Positions 61,417 to 64,000 of a stretch of 64,000 bases of DNA are shown here, piece by piece. The stretch comes from Pseudomonadota bacterium. GTDB lineage: Bacteria > Bdellovibrionota > Bacteriovoracia > Bacteriovoracales > Bacteriovoracaceae. Each line of letters opens with the position of its first letter. Position 1 is the first letter of the stretch. The stretch covers positions 682,001-746,000 of the forward strand of contig JAIYBW010000004.1 in assembly GCA_027488375.1 (NCBI GenBank), in the 5' to 3' direction. A program made the position numbers and the translations under genes. The notes below the pieces were generated by a model that had not been told where the DNA came from, ran no database searches, and was given only the letters and a program-made list of their open reading frames with translations.

Positions 61417-62370
61417 TTACTTTTTCTTTTTACCTTTAAAGATATCAATCCCTATACCAAAAGTTATCGGCGTTGAGACAAGATCATACTTAATTGTTCC
61501 ATCAAAAAAACCGTGCTTCATTTTTGAGTAGATTATTTTTGAATCAACAAACATAGACACCTTTCCCCGTTGATACTCGATTCTTCCGCCAATTGATCCA
61601 TTATACCCCTGAACACCTAGTCTATCACGGTAGTCATCCCATCGTTCACCTCGAACAATATGAACAGATCGAGCAAGCCCAGTATTAATCCCGACATCGA
61701 GACGTGGAACAAAAGTGATGCGACCAAATCGAGGGGTTTCATAAATCTCCATACTACGTCCATACCCTACCTGAGTGACAAGATTCATATGGGTATTACC
61801 AAGATAAATCATCCCGTGCCCCTCAGGGATGTTTTGACTAAAATCATCACGCTCATAAAAATTAGAAAACTCAACTTGCTCTTCACCATCCACAGTTGTC
61901 TTTTTATAGAGAATGCTCTTAAGGTATTTGGGATGAAAGACTGTTAAATAGAACACATTTTTATTTTTCTCTAACGAAAAGGTGAATGTATTCGTAGGTT
62001 CATCAATCCACTTAAATGAGTTTGTAAACTTATCCCAGTTAGCGGGATTGTAATGATGAGCTGATGTCCTTTCATGCATTTCAACATCCCTAACAACCAC
62101 ATTGCCGAAACTTGAATCAATATGAAGATCTGTATCGAGGTAATTTGTTCTTGAGAAACCAAAATGAAAGCGAAACTTCCAGCGTTTTCCTTCATCATCA
62201 ACCTTTTCAATTATTTTAGAAGGTATTTTTTCACAATCGAGGTCTGGATCTTTTTTTTGAAGTTCTTCTTCGCAGTGCTTGGACATATCAATGTCCATGA
62301 CTTTAATATTTTCCTCCGCGCGCAACTGAGTGAAGAATAAAAATAGTGTTGAGAAGATTATTAATTTCAT
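61417..62370 (-). CDS. Exported barrel-like protein, paralogue of 62370 gene
   Basis: The 317-residue protein has a signal peptide (MKLIIFSTLFLFFTQLRA). A beta-rich body shares an order of segments with the next gene (WKFRFHFGFSRTNYLDTDLHI vs VYVTWGYHRGQHSRSDVTF, then the 'NVV/NVLGV' turn, PxKF, HxxYL). Both end in a basic GKKKK tail. It ends near YDLVSTPITFGIGIDIF, a possible outer-membrane barrel. GAGGA lies 8 bp before the ATG; the start touches the stop of the upstream gene. Confidence 0.75.
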   Translation of the reverse strand: MKLIIFSTLFLFFTQLRAEENIKVMDIDMSKHCEEELQKKDPDLDCEKIPSKIIEKVDDEGKRWKFRFHFGFSRTNYLDTDLHIDSSFGNVVVRDVEMHERTSAHHYNPANWDKFTNSFKWIDEPTNTFTFSLEKNKNVFYLTVFHPKYLKSILYKKTTVDGEEQVEFSNFYERDDFSQNIPEGHGMIYLGNTHMNLVTQVGYGRSMEIYETPRFGRITFVPRLDVGINTGLARSVHIVRGERWDDYRDRLGVQGYNGSIGGRIEYQRGKVSMFVDSKIIYSKMKHGFFDGTIKYDLVSTPITFGIGIDIFKGKKKK

Positions 62371-63341
62371 TATTTCGTCCTCTTTTGTTTTTTCTTTTTT
62401 CCTTCAAAAACTGGTATGGTCACTCCACCCATGACACCCAACTGAAGACTATTGATGCCTGTGTGTTCAATTGTTCCACCATAGTTATCCAAAAAAGGAG
62501 CGGCTTCTACTTTGCCATGAACCCCTCTCGCAGTCCCCATGAGGTGTACTCCTATATTGTTTCTTGTTCTGAAGCTAATTCTTAAACGAGCATCAGCATG
62601 GAATCCATAACCTGCAATTTTGTAATTATTGTCATTATGTCGGACACTTCCATCTAATCCGTCTGCAATGTAGATATTGGTTTTAGTCACCAGCATACCT
62701 AGTCCAGTGCCAACTCCCGCATCAACAGACCAGCGTTTATTGATACTGTTAAAAAGATTTTGGTAGTAGACCACTCCAAGATGAGGATAGTTATAACCAT
62801 CCGTGTGCTCTAAATGAATGGGAGGATTGTAACCGGCCTCACGAAGATCCTCTAGAGAATAGCTCTGACCATTGATCCAAAAATCTCTATTATAAGTTCC
62901 CGTCACCTCATAGTTTTCAGACATATCCATCACCCATTTCATGTGATCCGTTCCCACCTCAATCGCAATTTTATCTGTGATCATGTAACCAAAATGCAGA
63001 TTATACTGAGGTTGAGTGAACTTAGTGGGGTCGATATAGGACCTTAAACTATTCGAGGGGCGATCAACCCCCAAGACATTATGAATGGTAAACGTTCCAT
63101 CAGGTGTTTTAAAAGTGACGTCGGACCTTGAATGCTGACCTCGGTGATAGCCCCATGTCACATAGACTTTACCTTTTCTCACTGAAGCCGAAAGTGGGAC
63201 CATTTCATCTGCTTTTTCGCCAACAATATCAATGAGATCTGCTTTTGATTGCTCCCGCATATCTTCTAGAAAAGACACAGGTGCTTCTTGTCCAAAGCTG
63301 AGAAGGGGCAAAAATAAAACACAAAACAAAATGAATTTCAT
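62370..63341 (-). CDS. Exported barrel-like protein, paralogue of 61417 gene
   Basis: Start 63341 has AGGAG upstream and gives the signal peptide MKFILFCVLFLPLLSFGQ (323 residues). Aromatic/polar alternation (YNLHFGYMITDKIAIEVGTDHMKW, YPHLGVVYYQNLF, GYGFHADARLRISF) and the C-terminal LQLGVMGGVTIPVF strand predict an outer-membrane barrel. It is one operon with its diverged tandem copy at 61417. Confidence 0.75.
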   Translation of the reverse strand: MKFILFCVLFLPLLSFGQEAPVSFLEDMREQSKADLIDIVGEKADEMVPLSASVRKGKVYVTWGYHRGQHSRSDVTFKTPDGTFTIHNVLGVDRPSNSLRSYIDPTKFTQPQYNLHFGYMITDKIAIEVGTDHMKWVMDMSENYEVTGTYNRDFWINGQSYSLEDLREAGYNPPIHLEHTDGYNYPHLGVVYYQNLFNSINKRWSVDAGVGTGLGMLVTKTNIYIADGLDGSVRHNDNNYKIAGYGFHADARLRISFRTRNNIGVHLMGTARGVHGKVEAAPFLDNYGGTIEHTGINSLQLGVMGGVTIPVFEGKKKKQKRTK

Positions 63342-63447
63342 TGAGACTCCTGGTTTTATAAACCAAGGATACCTGGAGGAACCACTCAATAGGATTTAAA
63401 AATGTCCACTCTATACAGGCCATTTCTACCGAGAGTATGATTTCTTT

Positions 63448-63753
63448 ATGAATAAACAACAAATCACATTAGTTACACGGAATCCTAAGTATAACCAACT
63501 CGTGAAGACCCGCAGCCGCTTCTCGTGGATCCTCACTCTCCTCATGCTTGTGGTTTATTTTGGCTTTATCACCCTCGTGGCCTTTAATAAGGAATTGCTT
63601 GGCAAGCCTTTAGGTGCAGGTGTCACCACACTCAGTATCCCCATTGGAATAGGCGTGATTCTTTTTACTATCCTCATTACACATTTTTATGTCCGTCGGG
63701 CCAATTCTGAATTCGACCAACTGACTGATGAAATTACCAAGGGTCAAAAATGA
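63448..63753 (+). CDS. DUF485 membrane protein (YjcH-like)
   Basis: The 101-residue protein has two helices (about 26-47 and 62-83) and the family motif [27 protein letters not shown]485 genes usually sit directly upstream of actP, as here, where the stop overlaps the actP start (ATGA). Confidence 0.9.
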   Translation: MNKQQITLVTRNPKYNQLVKTRSRFSWILTLLMLVVYFGFITLVAFNKELLGKPLGAGVTTLSIPIGIGVILFTILITHFYVRRANSEFDQLTDEITKGQK

Positions 63754-64000
63754 GCTCCCCCTCTATCAATTGGACTGCTGTTTCTATGTTCTCGGTTTTT
63801 GTTGTGGCGACTCTTTGGATTACCAAATGGGCAGCAGCAAAAAGTAAATCTGCGGCCGACTTTTATACGGCCGGCGGTGGCATCACAGGTTTTCAAAATG
63901 GACTCGCTATTGCGGGTGACTTCATGTCAGCGGCTTCTTTTTTAGGGATTTCAGCCGCGGTCATGGCCAGTGGCTATGATGGACTTATTTATTCAGTTGG
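63750..64000 (+). CDS. actP: Acetate/cation symporter ActP, 3' part outside window
   Basis: The N-terminal 83 residues of a sodium:solute symporter of the ActP type: [39 protein letters not shown]. It is coupled to the DUF485 gene by a 4-bp overlap and continues beyond the right edge. Confidence 0.93.
   Translation, partial: MSSPSINWTAVSMFSVFVVATLWITKWAAAKSKSAADFYTAGGGITGFQNGLAIAGDFMSAASFLGISAAVMASGYDGLIYSV

Noticed and set aside
1..64000. tRNA, rRNA, CRISPR arrays, insertion sequences, riboswitches
   Set aside because: I looked for these in the gaps and saw no convincing example.

Overview
The window reads as a gene-dense, AT-rich (about 40% GC by eye) chromosome segment of a Gram-negative bacterium that exports many proteins. 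Sec signal peptides, lipoproteins, outer-membrane barrels, RND efflux, AhpCF, a FIST/histidine-kinase cluster, an OsmC-YcaO fusion and a dense set of lipoproteins with eukaryote-like repeats fit a member of the Bdellovibrionota (Bacteriovorax/Peredibacter/Halobacteriovorax type). That assignment is inference: there is no rRNA or other marker here. I saw no tRNA, rRNA, CRISPR array, transposase or prophage.

Layout. 1-10 kb: a partial metallophosphoesterase, a small membrane protein, pntAB transhydrogenase, a secreted beta-helix protein, and an RND metal-efflux pair (CzcA plus TolC-like protein, no membrane-fusion protein). 10-15 kb: a ParB-like protein, a decayed metalloenzyme remnant, a LysR regulator and ahpCF. 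15-22 kb: a FIST / PAS-histidine kinase / receiver operon, MgtC-like protein, a stripped-down PBP4-type peptidase and a receiver-domain protein. 22-30 kb: DedA-like protein, pirin, secreted EEP nuclease/phosphatase, AHSA1 and two DoxX-like proteins, the OsmC-YcaO fusion and ispA. 30-35 kb: small secreted unknowns, one very rich in Cys-Cys pairs. 35-63 kb: RCC1-repeat, BspA-like (DUF285), FecR-like and GLUG/beta-helix lipoproteins, one of them 1552 residues long, interleaved with a SpoIIE phosphatase, a GHKL ATPase, two STAS-like paralogues and a GAF-like protein. 63-64 kb: the start of a DUF485-actP acetate-permease operon.

The most interesting element lies at 51.1-55.7 kb. MotA and MotB stator genes are followed, after a barrel gene on the other strand, by a lipoprotein and a single polypeptide (54001-55650). 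That protein looks like the C-terminal part of the flagellar MS-ring protein FliF, one membrane helix, and then a whole FliG-like rotor protein. No export apparatus, rod, hook, FliM or FliN is present in the window, and the FliM-docking EHPQ motif of FliG is eroded. I infer a non-flagellar stator/rotor machine anchored in the inner membrane, perhaps driving surface movement or an envelope process together with the nearby lipoproteins and barrels. The partner-switching-type regulators on both sides could control it. The fusion rests on motif-level similarity read by eye and needs a structural check.

Two genome-scale signals also stand out: GGCC tetranucleotides are far more common than the base composition predicts, and an AAAT(T)CCC(C/T) element recurs about 30-60 bp upstream of many exported-protein genes and the motor genes.
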